Assembly (NCBI GenBank): GCA_016712285.1
Contig: JADJRK010000001.1
Coordinates: forward strand, 3,720,001 to 3,784,000
Source: Planctomycetota bacterium
GTDB lineage: Bacteria; Planctomycetota; UBA8742; UBA2392
Direction of reading: 5' to 3'
DNA: 64,000 bases
Part shown: one piece after another, positions 24,597 through 32,503 of the stretch
Numbering within the stretch: the first letter of the stretch is position 1
How the letters are laid out: every line of letters begins with the position of its first letter
Notes under the pieces: model-generated
The model's database searches: none
Told to the model about the DNA's origin: nothing
The model's input: only the letters and a program-made list of their open reading frames with translations
Translations under genes and position numbers: made by a program

Positions 24597-25556
24597 CTAC
24601 TTGATCACCAACTTGACCAGGGTAGTCTTGGAGTGGTCGTGGCCATCCTTGACGCCCTTGTTGTCCAGCAGAGCGACCGCGAAGCTCGCGCTTTCGCCGA
24701 CTTTGAACTGGACGTCGTCTTTGTTACCGGTATCGAGCTTGCGCTTGATTACCACTGTCCAAACCCCGTCGGCCCAGGCTGCGGCTGACTTGAGGTCGGC
24801 GCGGCTGCCTTCCGGGGCGCGCAAACGAATGCTGGGCACGCGGTACCCGTTCTCGGGCTTGAAGTCGGCGGGCAGGTCGCGGGCTGTATCGGCCGTGAAC
24901 GCCGCGCTGACATCTGCGCCTTCTTTCCAGACCCACTTGGGCGCTTTGCCGTCCTTGTCGGCGTTCGTTTCGTAGGCTGACTTTCCGGCGTCATCGGGGC
25001 GCCCTTTGTCGCCGCTTGCGAAGTGCTGGTCGTCGCACTCGCCGTTCTGGCCGCCGCGGGCTGCTTTCCAGTGCCACAGGTCGCCGATTTCGTCCTTGCC
25101 GGTCGTGCGCATCTCGCCGTCATGGCAAAGCGCGCCGCAGCCCTTGGTATCGAAACTGGCAGCATTGCCGCCAAGCGCGTATGCAATGCGGTCTTCGTCG
25201 CCATCGGTCTTAGACCAGGCGCCATCCTTGTATTCCCATGCCTGTTTGGTGTCGCTCTTGGTCGCGTCTTTCCACTGCGCCATGATGTAGACGTACTCGC
25301 CGTCGTGTTGCGCTCGCAACTCGACACTGGGGCCGGGCTTGCCACGCGCGTGGGCGCTGGCCATCTCGACCATGGTTGCAGCTTTCCAGCCGTCGGTCAG
25401 TTCAGCCTTGAAGTCCACTTTCTCAACTTTGGCTGCCACCAGCTCCTGTGGCTTGGAGCCTTGCTGGGCCGCCGTGTCGGACGACGTGAATGCAACGGCA
25501 AGGGCGCCGGCGCAAAGGGCCGCGCTGAGTGTGGCAAGACAGAGCATGCGTTTCAT
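24597..25556 (-). CDS. Exported ethylbenzene-dehydrogenase-related haem-binding protein
   Basis: A 319-residue exported protein. Residues 1-30 form a signal peptide (MKRMLCLATLSAALCAGALA) and an RBS (GAGGAAC) precedes it. The mature sequence fits the haem-binding domain of ethylbenzene-dehydrogenase/DMSO-reductase gamma subunits (PF09459-type): EYVYIMAQWKDATKSD, a central C140-GAL-C144-H145, GDLWHWKAARGG, then WTVVIKRKLDTGN and a late SFAVALLDNKGVKDGHDHSKT. The Cys-x3-Cys-His spacing differs from the usual CxxCH c-haem site; a related spacing occurs in this family from memory, but I cannot confirm it. A periplasmic electron-carrying role is inferred. No catalytic molybdenum subunit or b/c cytochrome is adjacent, so its partner is unknown. 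Confidence 0.82.
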   Translation of the reverse strand: MKRMLCLATLSAALCAGALAVAFTSSDTAAQQGSKPQELVAAKVEKVDFKAELTDGWKAATMVEMASAHARGKPGPSVELRAQHDGEYVYIMAQWKDATKSDTKQAWEYKDGAWSKTDGDEDRIAYALGGNAASFDTKGCGALCHDGEMRTTGKDEIGDLWHWKAARGGQNGECDDQHFASGDKGRPDDAGKSAYETNADKDGKAPKWVWKEGADVSAAFTADTARDLPADFKPENGYRVPSIRLRAPEGSRADLKSAAAWADGVWTVVIKRKLDTGNKDDVQFKVGESASFAVALLDNKGVKDGHDHSKTTLVKLVIK

Positions 25557-25624
25557 GGGTAGTTCCTCGTTGGTGGCTGCCCCGGTTCTAACTGCGACTG
25601 TGTCTCAATGCAACCGATGGTTGC

Positions 25625-26152
<528 letters not shown>

Positions 26153-26227
26153 GTTTCGCCCGCAATGAAGGGGGGCAATTCTGGATTGACCGCGCCCGCG
26201 ACGCCAGACCCATCGGCGAATTCCTGC

Positions 26228-27253
26228 CTACCACGCATCAAGCCAGCGGGTTGCAATCGCCTGTGCGTCAACGCGTCCCGCGGCGAGCTCCTGCAACTCA
26301 GTGAGCAGCGCGGGCGGAAAGGCGAATTGTCGCTCGGCCGGCAGTGCCAGCAATTTGCCGGTGAAGTGAACCACCAGGCGCGCCTTGAGCGCTTCAACTG
26401 TGGCGCGGCTATGCACGCTGACCCCGGGCTGGCGCGCTTGGGGGTCTTCGTCGCTGCGGCTGAACAATGACCACTCGCCCGACCCGGCAGCGCCCGGGGG
26501 CACAAGCGTAAGCACCAGGTCAGCCTGCGTCTTCCATGTGCGTGCAAGTTCTAGCGCGGCTGCATTGACGCCGGTGGCCTGGGGCCATTCGCCCGGGGCG
26601 TCGAACACGCGGAAGACCACTCCTGCGTGCTCAAAGCCGCCTTCAATCACATCTCGGGTCAAGCCTGGCTCGTCGGCCACGGCAGAAAGATCTGCCCCGC
26701 ACAACGCGTTCAGCAGGCTGGACTTGCCTGCGTTTACCGGCCCCCAAAGTTGAATGCGCGGAGGCGAGAACAGCCAGCGGGCTTGGCAAAGTGCCTCCAC
26801 CCATACCGGGTCGGGCGCAACCAGCAATTCGCGTAGTCCGCGCTCGCCATCGGTGAGCGTTCGCAAGCCCAGAGCTACACCGGCCCGCCCATGCAGATCG
26901 GGCAGCAGGCGGGCGACTTCGGCTGCCAATCGCGTGCGCCCGTTCCAAAGGTCGGGGGCGAGCGACCGGGTTACTCCGGCGCCGATCAGGGCTGCCTCGA
27001 TTGCTGACCGGACAGCCGGGCCCCCATGACAACTGACCAGTACCCCCGGGCCAAAGCGGGCATAGACCACTTGGTCGACTTTTTCACCATTGGCGTACAG
27101 CCACGTCATGCGTGGAACGTCATCTGCGGCAGCAAGTTTGGCGTCAAAAACTGTCGGCAATGCAGGCATGTAAAGGAAGAGCAAAGACAGCGCGGAAGCG
27201 GCCGGCGGTGTGAGCCAGCAATAGCCAGAAGTTGTAAGCTCAATGCTGGTCAT
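26228..27253 (-). CDS. MnmE/TrmE-like GTPase paralog, degenerate
   Basis: A 341-residue GTPase shaped like MnmE. The N-terminus (YCWLTPPAASALSLLFL) recalls the MnmE opening around TPPGRGAIA, a central all-helical part follows, and the G domain starts with the P-loop G171-PVNAGKS-S179. The G3 motif is DAPGEW, not the usual DTAGIR, and I see no clear NKxD. The C-terminal CxGK motif of true MnmE (catalytic Cys) is absent; the chain ends RWLDAW. It is about 110 residues shorter than MnmE (about 450). It is therefore unlikely to modify tRNA wobble uridine and is best called an MnmE-like GTPase. It sits upstream of pyrR on the same strand. Start ATG 27253 retains the family N-terminus. Confidence 0.78.
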   Translation of the reverse strand: MTSIELTTSGYCWLTPPAASALSLLFLYMPALPTVFDAKLAAADDVPRMTWLYANGEKVDQVVYARFGPGVLVSCHGGPAVRSAIEAALIGAGVTRSLAPDLWNGRTRLAAEVARLLPDLHGRAGVALGLRTLTDGERGLRELLVAPDPVWVEALCQARWLFSPPRIQLWGPVNAGKSSLLNALCGADLSAVADEPGLTRDVIEGGFEHAGVVFRVFDAPGEWPQATGVNAAALELARTWKTQADLVLTLVPPGAAGSGEWSLFSRSDEDPQARQPGVSVHSRATVEALKARLVVHFTGKLLALPAERQFAFPPALLTELQELAAGRVDAQAIATRWLDAW

Positions 27254-27487
27254 ATGTTAGTGCGCGCTAACGATTTCCACAGTGCGGCTAAGCGGGTGTC
27301 AGTTTCTTTTACAAAGTCTATTGAACGGCAGTGAGGGGATGCATAGACTCCACGCCCCTTGCTTGGATGGGAATAGGCAAATCCGCACTTGCGGGTTGGC
27401 CCGTACCCACCTAAGCAGGGAATGGTCGGGGAAACGCACGAAAACGGTTCGCTCGAGTTCACTCAACTTCCTTTTGGAGTTCACATT

Positions 27488-28180
27488 ATGAAGAAGCTTC
27501 TTGCATTGGTTGCGTTCATGGGAGTCCTGGCACTGGCGGCTTGTGGTGGCACCGGTGGCGGCGACGGCGGCGAGTCGGGCGGTTGCAGCGGTGGTTGCAG
27601 CGGTGGCGGTACCGACATGACGCAGATGATGATCGACAACATCAAAGAGACGACCTACTGGGTCACCGTCCACGCCGACGCGAAGGCCGGCCAGTACTGG
27701 GAAACCAGCAGCGAAGCCTACGGCAGCAAGAACACCACCCGTTGGCAGATTGCCAAGGTTGACGGCAGCATCGCCATCGTCGAGATGCAGATGACGAGCA
27801 AGGGCGAGTACAGCAGCTACGACTACGTCACCGCGTACCAGGTTGACACCAGCGTTGCGATGGGCGAAGTCAACGTCCAGAAGGCCTGGATCGGCAAGCC
27901 AGGCGAGAAGGGCACCGAGATTGGCGTGATGGCCAAGCCCGCCCCGGTTTGCGGCGGCACCCCGCCAGAGACCACCGAAGAGCCGTTCGCTGACCTTGAG
28001 TTGGCCGGCGGCAAGTGGAGCGGCAAGATCATCACCATGAAGGGCGACGGCTGGGAATCCAAGACCTGGATGGCGGACAACGGCTGGTTCGGCGGCATGA
28101 TCAAGAACGAAGTCAGCGGCATGGTCACCGCGCTGAGCGCGTTCGGCGAAGACGCCAAGCCCCTGCTTGCCTGGGAGTAA
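27488..28180 (+). CDS. Predicted lipoprotein with Gly/Cys-rich N-terminus
   Basis: A 230-residue lipoprotein. The signal peptide (MKKLLALVAFMGVLALAAC) ends in the lipobox LAAC; lipidation is expected at Cys19. A short linker rich in Gly and Cys (GGCSGGCSGGG) follows, then a beta-rich domain of about 190 residues (RWQIAKVDGSIAIVEMQM, ELAGGKWSGKIITMKGDGWESKTW) with no family I recognise. The ATG at 27488 is chosen for the lipoprotein signal; the frame extends upstream without reason. It is divergent from the MnmE-like gene and ends in a strong terminator at 28207. The linker cysteines could bind metal or form disulfides, which is a guess. Confidence 0.82.
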   Translation: MKKLLALVAFMGVLALAACGGTGGGDGGESGGCSGGCSGGGTDMTQMMIDNIKETTYWVTVHADAKAGQYWETSSEAYGSKNTTRWQIAKVDGSIAIVEMQMTSKGEYSSYDYVTAYQVDTSVAMGEVNVQKAWIGKPGEKGTEIGVMAKPAPVCGGTPPETTEEPFADLELAGGKWSGKIITMKGDGWESKTWMADNGWFGGMIKNEVSGMVTALSAFGEDAKPLLAWE

Positions 28181-28206
28181 GTCACACCCTTTTGCTTGAG
28201 ACACCG

Positions 28207-28232
28207 ACCGGCGCGGAGAAATCCGCGCCGGT
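28207..28232 (+). terminator. Intrinsic terminator of the lipoprotein gene
   Basis: Perfect 11-bp arms (ACCGGCGCGGA at 28207-28217, complement at 28222-28232) with a GAAA loop and TTGCTTTTT after the stem. It lies 26 bases past the stop codon. Confidence 0.85.
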
Positions 28233-28304
28233 TTGCTTTTTGGCGGCTCAGCTACCAACACCGTTTCACTTGGCGCCGCCCGCTCTATACTCCGCGGCTT
28301 CAAT

Positions 28305-28841
28305 ATGGACCCTGAGACCGAAACTGAGACGTGTGATTCCTGCGGCAACCATGCCGTGGCTGTGCGTGCCATTGAAGGCGAGTTCGTCCGCGAATGCGAA
28401 GTCTGCGGCAACCTTGAGGGCCCGGCGGACCTGATCGAACTGCTGGAACTGCAGCGCGAAGCCGATGGCCTGGGCGTCAGCATTGACAGCTTCCCGTTGG
28501 CCCAGTTCATCGAGGGGCTGCCGGGTGTGCGCATTATCGGTGACTCCGGCGGCGACAAGCGCCAGGGAACGATGCCCTTTGTGGCGTTTGAACTGGCCGA
28601 CCATCGCACATGGCAGCTCGAGAACCTGGGGCAGGCCCTGCGCCTGATGCGTGCCGAGCTTGAGTGCGAGTGGTCGCTTGAGTTCACCTATGACTTCCAG
28701 ATGGCCTTTGAACTGCACCCACGCCACGACGGCAAAGCCAAGCACAGCACCGAGCAGGTGCTGGCCGCCCGTCGCGACCTGACCAAAATCTGGCGACGCT
28801 TGAACACCTACCGTGGCTTGAGCTGGTGGAAGCAGGAGTAG
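28305..28841 (+). CDS. Hypothetical protein with N-terminal zinc-ribbon-like cysteines
   Basis: A 178-residue cytoplasmic protein. Two CxxC pairs near the N-terminus (CDSCGN and CEVCGN) should form a treble-clef or zinc-ribbon knuckle. The rest is mixed alpha/beta (FVAFELADHRTWQLENLGQAL, and ending LNTYRGLSWWKQE) with no motif I recognise. The start MDPETETETC is the only ATG near the ribbon and begins just before it; there is no strong Shine-Dalgarno. It is 124 bases after the lipoprotein stop and separated from it by a terminator. It is followed by the ECF sigma gene, with which it could be functionally linked, but there is no direct evidence. Confidence 0.7.
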   Translation: MDPETETETCDSCGNHAVAVRAIEGEFVRECEVCGNLEGPADLIELLELQREADGLGVSIDSFPLAQFIEGLPGVRIIGDSGGDKRQGTMPFVAFELADHRTWQLENLGQALRLMRAELECEWSLEFTYDFQMAFELHPRHDGKAKHSTEQVLAARRDLTKIWRRLNTYRGLSWWKQE

Positions 28842-28986
28842 GGCGGTCCCGGCCCCGCGCAAGCCTTTTCGGCAATCGACTCATTGCCCGCCCCGAAGAA
28901 TACGGCCGAAGCTATAGTGGCCGACTGGTGAGTGTTCTGGCCCAGGCGCCGCGGGAATTCTGATTTCCTTTGAGGAATCGCCGTCC

Positions 28987-29559
28987 TTGCCGCGTCTATG
29001 GATAGTGCCGCTGGTGACGAAGACTGATTCGGATCAAGACCTGGTCGCCCGTTTCTGTGCGGGCGACCGTGACGCTTTTGCCGAGCTGTACCGTCGTCAC
29101 CGGCACGGCCTGTATGGCTATGCGCTGAGCATGTGCGCCGACGAAGCCCACGCCGCCGACGCAACCCAGGACCTGTGGCTGCGCCTGATCGAAGACCCGG
29201 CGCGCCTGCAGTCGGCCCGCAACGTGCGCGCGTACCTGTATGGCGGCCTTCGCAACTCGGTGCTGGATGAATTTCGGCGCCGAAGTCGTGAACGCAAGGC
29301 GCTGCATGAGGGTCAGCCGGCAACGATGCTCGTCAAGCCGCGCGACACCATGACGTCGGGCGAAGAGGCTGACCGGCTGGACAGCGCGCTGCGAAGGCTG
29401 CCGGAAGATCAACGCGAAGTGGTGCTTTTGAAGATTTACGGGGAATTGACGTTTGCAGAAGTTGCCGACGTCCTGAAAGAGAATGCCAAGACGGTGGAAT
29501 CGCGTCACCGACTGGCGCTGGAGAAGTTACGCGAGTGGCTTTCGGGGGAAATGGCGTGA
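28987..29559 (+). CDS. ECF-type RNA polymerase sigma factor
   Basis: A sigma-70 family protein of up to 190 residues. Region 2 is clear (AFAELYRRHRHGLYGYALSM, then DATQDLWLRLIEDP and NVRAYLYGGLRNSVLDEFRR), and region 4 is near the C-terminus (LPEDQREVVLLKIYGELTFAEVADVLKE, with KTVESRHRLALEKL). The start is uncertain: TTG 28987 follows a GAGGAA at 28971-28976; GTG 29005 or 29014 (MTKTDSDQDL) would fit the family length better. Directly downstream is a membrane protein with an N-terminal zinc ribbon, and an in-frame remnant that looks like the start of an anti-sigma-type protein. Regulation by that membrane partner is plausible but inferred. Confidence 0.88.
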   Translation: MPRLWIVPLVTKTDSDQDLVARFCAGDRDAFAELYRRHRHGLYGYALSMCADEAHAADATQDLWLRLIEDPARLQSARNVRAYLYGGLRNSVLDEFRRRSRERKALHEGQPATMLVKPRDTMTSGEEADRLDSALRRLPEDQREVVLLKIYGELTFAEVADVLKENAKTVESRHRLALEKLREWLSGEMA

Positions 29560-29611
29560 ACGCCGGTTCCCGCGCAGGCGGGCCAGACTCGCGTTCCGAA
29601 GGACAGCCAGT

Positions 29612-29809
29612 ATGAGTTCGCAAGACCCGTTCAACCAGCGTTTCCGCGGCCCGACGCCACCACCGGCGCTTGACCGTGCTGTGTTATCCGCCGCCGATGC
29701 CAAAGCCGCCGAACTGGCAGGCGGCAGACTTTCGAACAAGGCGGAAATGTCATACAGTAGTCCACCCGGCTCTGCCAACCAGCAAGCCGAGAACCGCAGG
29801 GAGTCCGCG
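29612..29809 (+). other. In-frame open stretch before the zinc-ribbon protein; possible remnant of a short gene
   Basis: The frame of the downstream membrane protein stays open from ATG 29612, which follows a weak GGA site. The first 40 codons (MSSQDPFNQRF, then LDRAVLSAADAKAAELAG) have GC-rich third positions and resemble the N-terminus of short proteins found beside Planctomycetota ECF sigma genes. The last 25 codons lose that bias, and a new ribosome site (GGGAG, 29799-29803) precedes ATG 29810. Either the protein really starts at 29612 (900 residues), or a small upstream gene has lost its end. Confidence 0.4.
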
Positions 29810-32314
29810 ATGTCAGATGCTATCGTTTTTCCATGTCCCGCGTGCGGAACGAAATACAGCGTTTCGCCCTCTCACGCCGGCAAGAAAACCAGCTGCAAAA
29901 AGTGTGGTGCATCGGTGACGGTGCCCTCGCCGCAGGTGGCGAACCCCACCATCGTGGGCGGCACGCGCACCATTCGCCGCGCCGACATTGACCCAGGTTC
30001 AAGCACCCGCGAAGAGGCGACCGGCGTGTCGCAGCACGAGTCGTCGGTTGACATGACCGGCGGCGCGTCCGTGATGCGCAAAGAAGAAACCGTCATCGGG
30101 GCGCCCCCGATGGCACCCACCGACACCAGCGCCCGCGGCCGTGCGGCAACGCGCGTGCCGACTCGCGCGGGCCATGCTCCACAGCCGGCGCCGATGGGGC
30201 GGCCCATGCCGCCGCACATGCATGGTGCGCCCAAGAAGAAAAACAACATGCCCCTGTTCGCCGGCATTGGCGGCGGCGCGGTAGCGGTCATCCTGGTGGT
30301 CGTGATCATCATCGCTTCGTCTGGTGGCAGCGGCACCGGGGGTGGCGGCACCGGCGGAGACGGCGGTACATCATCGACCGATACGGGTGGCCCGGCTGCT
30401 GACCCGGACAAGAGCCTGCTGGTCCATCACCAGAAGAACATCAACAACGTCATGACCCTCACGTTGGACCAGGTCAAGACTTTCTACGAAGAAGCCAAGG
30501 CGCGCAAGGACAAGCCCGAGTGGCGCACCCAGCAGGACGCCTGGGCCAACCAGCTGCTTTCCAAAGCCGAGAGCGACAAGGCCCTGCCGATGGCGCAGAT
30601 CGCCTTGATGCTGGACAACGACGGCTACTCGTTTGCCAATAACTTGTTGCGCAAAGCCGCCACGGCAATGCAGCGCGAAGGAATTGCGGTCCAGAGGCAG
30701 CGAGATGGCCAGCGTCAGATTGTCTCGGCGAACAAGACCTTTGCAGACGTCGTAAAGCGGCTTGGATGGGCGGAGTACTCCCGTCCCGCCAAGATGGACG
30801 ATTACCTCGTGCACGAAACCGAGGGCAGTGAAGCGTACAACAAGTACTTCGTGGCGCTCGACCCCGTGTATGCGGACGCCAAGCTGTTCCCGCCCGATGT
30901 TGTCGCCGAACTGAAAAAGCTCGAAAAGGTAGCCGTCGAGAAGGGTGACGAGTTCTTTGCCCAGCACGAGAAAGACGGTTTTGCCCGCAACGCCCGGCGC
31001 GCCTGGATTCGTTTCAAACAGGCCAACGACACCAAGGGGTCAACCACTCTCAAGTGGAACCGCGCCAAGCAGCAGCGTTCTTTCTGTCAGCTTGCGATGC
31101 GCCGAGACAATGAAGAGTTTGACACAGTCTGGACCTACACCTACTGGAAGCCCTTCATGGTGTACGTCGAAAAGCCGCCCGGCACTGAGGGCATCAGCGC
31201 GGACTTTAAGGAGTCGCTGGAGAGCAAGTCGGCCCTGCTGCAGCACCTGTATGACTGGTTCAGTGTAAACTTCGTCACGCGGTACAGCCTGCAGCGCGTC
31301 AAGCCCATGGGCCAGGGCGAGCTGGCGGAAAAAGAAGGCTGGCCGCTGTCAGTGATCGTGCTCAAGGACAGCCACACGTTTGAGCAGTATTGTGAAGACG
31401 AGATCGGGCAGCCCATGCCCGGTGCACGTGCGTTCTATTCGCCGCGCAACGAAATCGTCATCACCTATGACGACCGCAACGACGCCAACCCGGATACCGC
31501 GTGGTTCAACGAGTCCGTGCTGATTCATGAAACGTTCCATCTGCTGTCCGACCATTACGGCGCCAACCCGATTGACTGGAAGAAGCTGGGCAAGGGCGAA
31601 GGACCGGACCGCCCCAGCTACTCAAGCATCCTGGTGCAAGAAGGCATTACCGACTCTGTTTCGGGCTTCGTTCGCAGCGGCGGTAAGGGTCGCGAGGCGA
31701 AGTACGAGTTTCTGCAACTGAACCACCTGCGCCTTCAAGGCTGGCAGCGCAACTTCGAAAGCATGTCCAACCGCAGCATTTTCCGGCTGCAGGACCTGTT
31801 GAAGTGTGGCAGCTACTCGGCGCTGGTGTACCTGGGGTGCGACCGCCTGCGCGAACTTGGCGTCCCGGTGCCGCAGGGCGGCGAGGGCAGGTTTCAGGGG
31901 CCGTTGATGGGCCTGTATTACGCCACGGCGTGCCAGATGAGTTACTTCTTCCACTACTACAAAGAAGGCTCAAAGTACCCCTACCGTGACCATTGGTGGG
32001 AGTTCCTGGGCAAGGACTACAAAGGTGAGATCAAGCTCACCAGCTACGACACAACACCCGGCGTGAATGTGTTCAAGCAGGTGTTTGGCATCAAGTCCGA
32101 CGCTGACTGGGACACCATCAACAAGAAGTTCGAAGACTACACTAAGAACCTGAAAGCCGAAAACGTCGGCAAGGGCGCCGATGAGGGCGAGTTGCCCAAG
32201 TCCGTGCTTCCGTCAGAAGTGCTGCCCGGCAATCGCCACCCGGGCGCAAGCAATGCACCCGGTACCGAGCAAAATGCAAACCGCCGCGAGGAAGAAGCCC
32301 CGGCGCTGCGCTAG
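29810..32314 (+). CDS. Zinc-ribbon transmembrane protein with extracytoplasmic HExxH metallopeptidase-like domain
   Basis: An 834-residue protein. An MJ0042-type zinc ribbon lies at the very N-terminus (FPCPACGTKYSV, then TSCKKCGASV: two CxxC pairs). A disordered Pro/Thr/Arg region and one membrane helix (AVAVILVVVIIIAS, near residue 160) follow. A Gly/Ser linker leads to a large outer domain of about 640 residues. This carries HETFH (an HExxH zinc-protease motif, about DNA 31528-31542) with a later EGITDSVSGFV that could give the third ligand, resembling DUF1570 gluzincin-like proteins. The start ATG 29810 has GGGAG 6 bases upstream; see the entry for 29612. It is adjacent to the ECF sigma gene, so it may be a membrane sensor or sigma-controlled surface enzyme. 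Proteolytic activity is inferred from the motif only. Confidence 0.8.
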   Translation: MSDAIVFPCPACGTKYSVSPSHAGKKTSCKKCGASVTVPSPQVANPTIVGGTRTIRRADIDPGSSTREEATGVSQHESSVDMTGGASVMRKEETVIGAPPMAPTDTSARGRAATRVPTRAGHAPQPAPMGRPMPPHMHGAPKKKNNMPLFAGIGGGAVAVILVVVIIIASSGGSGTGGGGTGGDGGTSSTDTGGPAADPDKSLLVHHQKNINNVMTLTLDQVKTFYEEAKARKDKPEWRTQQDAWANQLLSKAESDKALPMAQIALMLDNDGYSFANNLLRKAATAMQREGIAVQRQRDGQRQIVSANKTFADVVKRLGWAEYSRPAKMDDYLVHETEGSEAYNKYFVALDPVYADAKLFPPDVVAELKKLEKVAVEKGDEFFAQHEKDGFARNARRAWIRFKQANDTKGSTTLKWNRAKQQRSFCQLAMRRDNEEFDTVWTYTYWKPFMVYVEKPPGTEGISADFKESLESKSALLQHLYDWFSVNFVTRYSLQRVKPMGQGELAEKEGWPLSVIVLKDSHTFEQYCEDEIGQPMPGARAFYSPRNEIVITYDDRNDANPDTAWFNESVLIHETFHLLSDHYGANPIDWKKLGKGEGPDRPSYSSILVQEGITDSVSGFVRSGGKGREAKYEFLQLNHLRLQGWQRNFESMSNRSIFRLQDLLKCGSYSALVYLGCDRLRELGVPVPQGGEGRFQGPLMGLYYATACQMSYFFHYYKEGSKYPYRDHWWEFLGKDYKGEIKLTSYDTTPGVNVFKQVFGIKSDADWDTINKKFEDYTKNLKAENVGKGADEGELPKSVLPSEVLPGNRHPGASNAPGTEQNANRREEEAPALR

Positions 32315-32331
32315 CCCAGCCATTTCGAAGC

Positions 32332-32355
32332 ACGGCTGGCCACACGGCCAGCCGT
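32332..32355. terminator. Hairpin after the HExxH membrane protein gene
   Basis: Perfect 10-bp arms (ACGGCTGGCC at 32332-32341, complement at 32346-32355) around ACAC, 17 bases after the stop. It lacks a T run (CCTACGTTAAAG follows), so it may be a weak terminator or a dispersed repeat. Confidence 0.5.
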
Positions 32356-32503
32356 CCTACGTTAAAGCGCTAGCGCCGACTAACCTGACCATTGCTTGAG
32401 GGCTACACCTTCCGGCGGCGCTGTTCTATAACTAACCATAGCGTTGTTACCGAATGGCAGGGGCAAGGGGCCCCTTGAACCCCTTGGGGCAAGAGTTCAG
32501 CCC

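Noticed and set aside
32315..32503. Cobalamin riboswitch upstream of icmF
   Set aside because: The 189-base leader lacks a recognisable B12 box and is too short for the full element plus expression platform.
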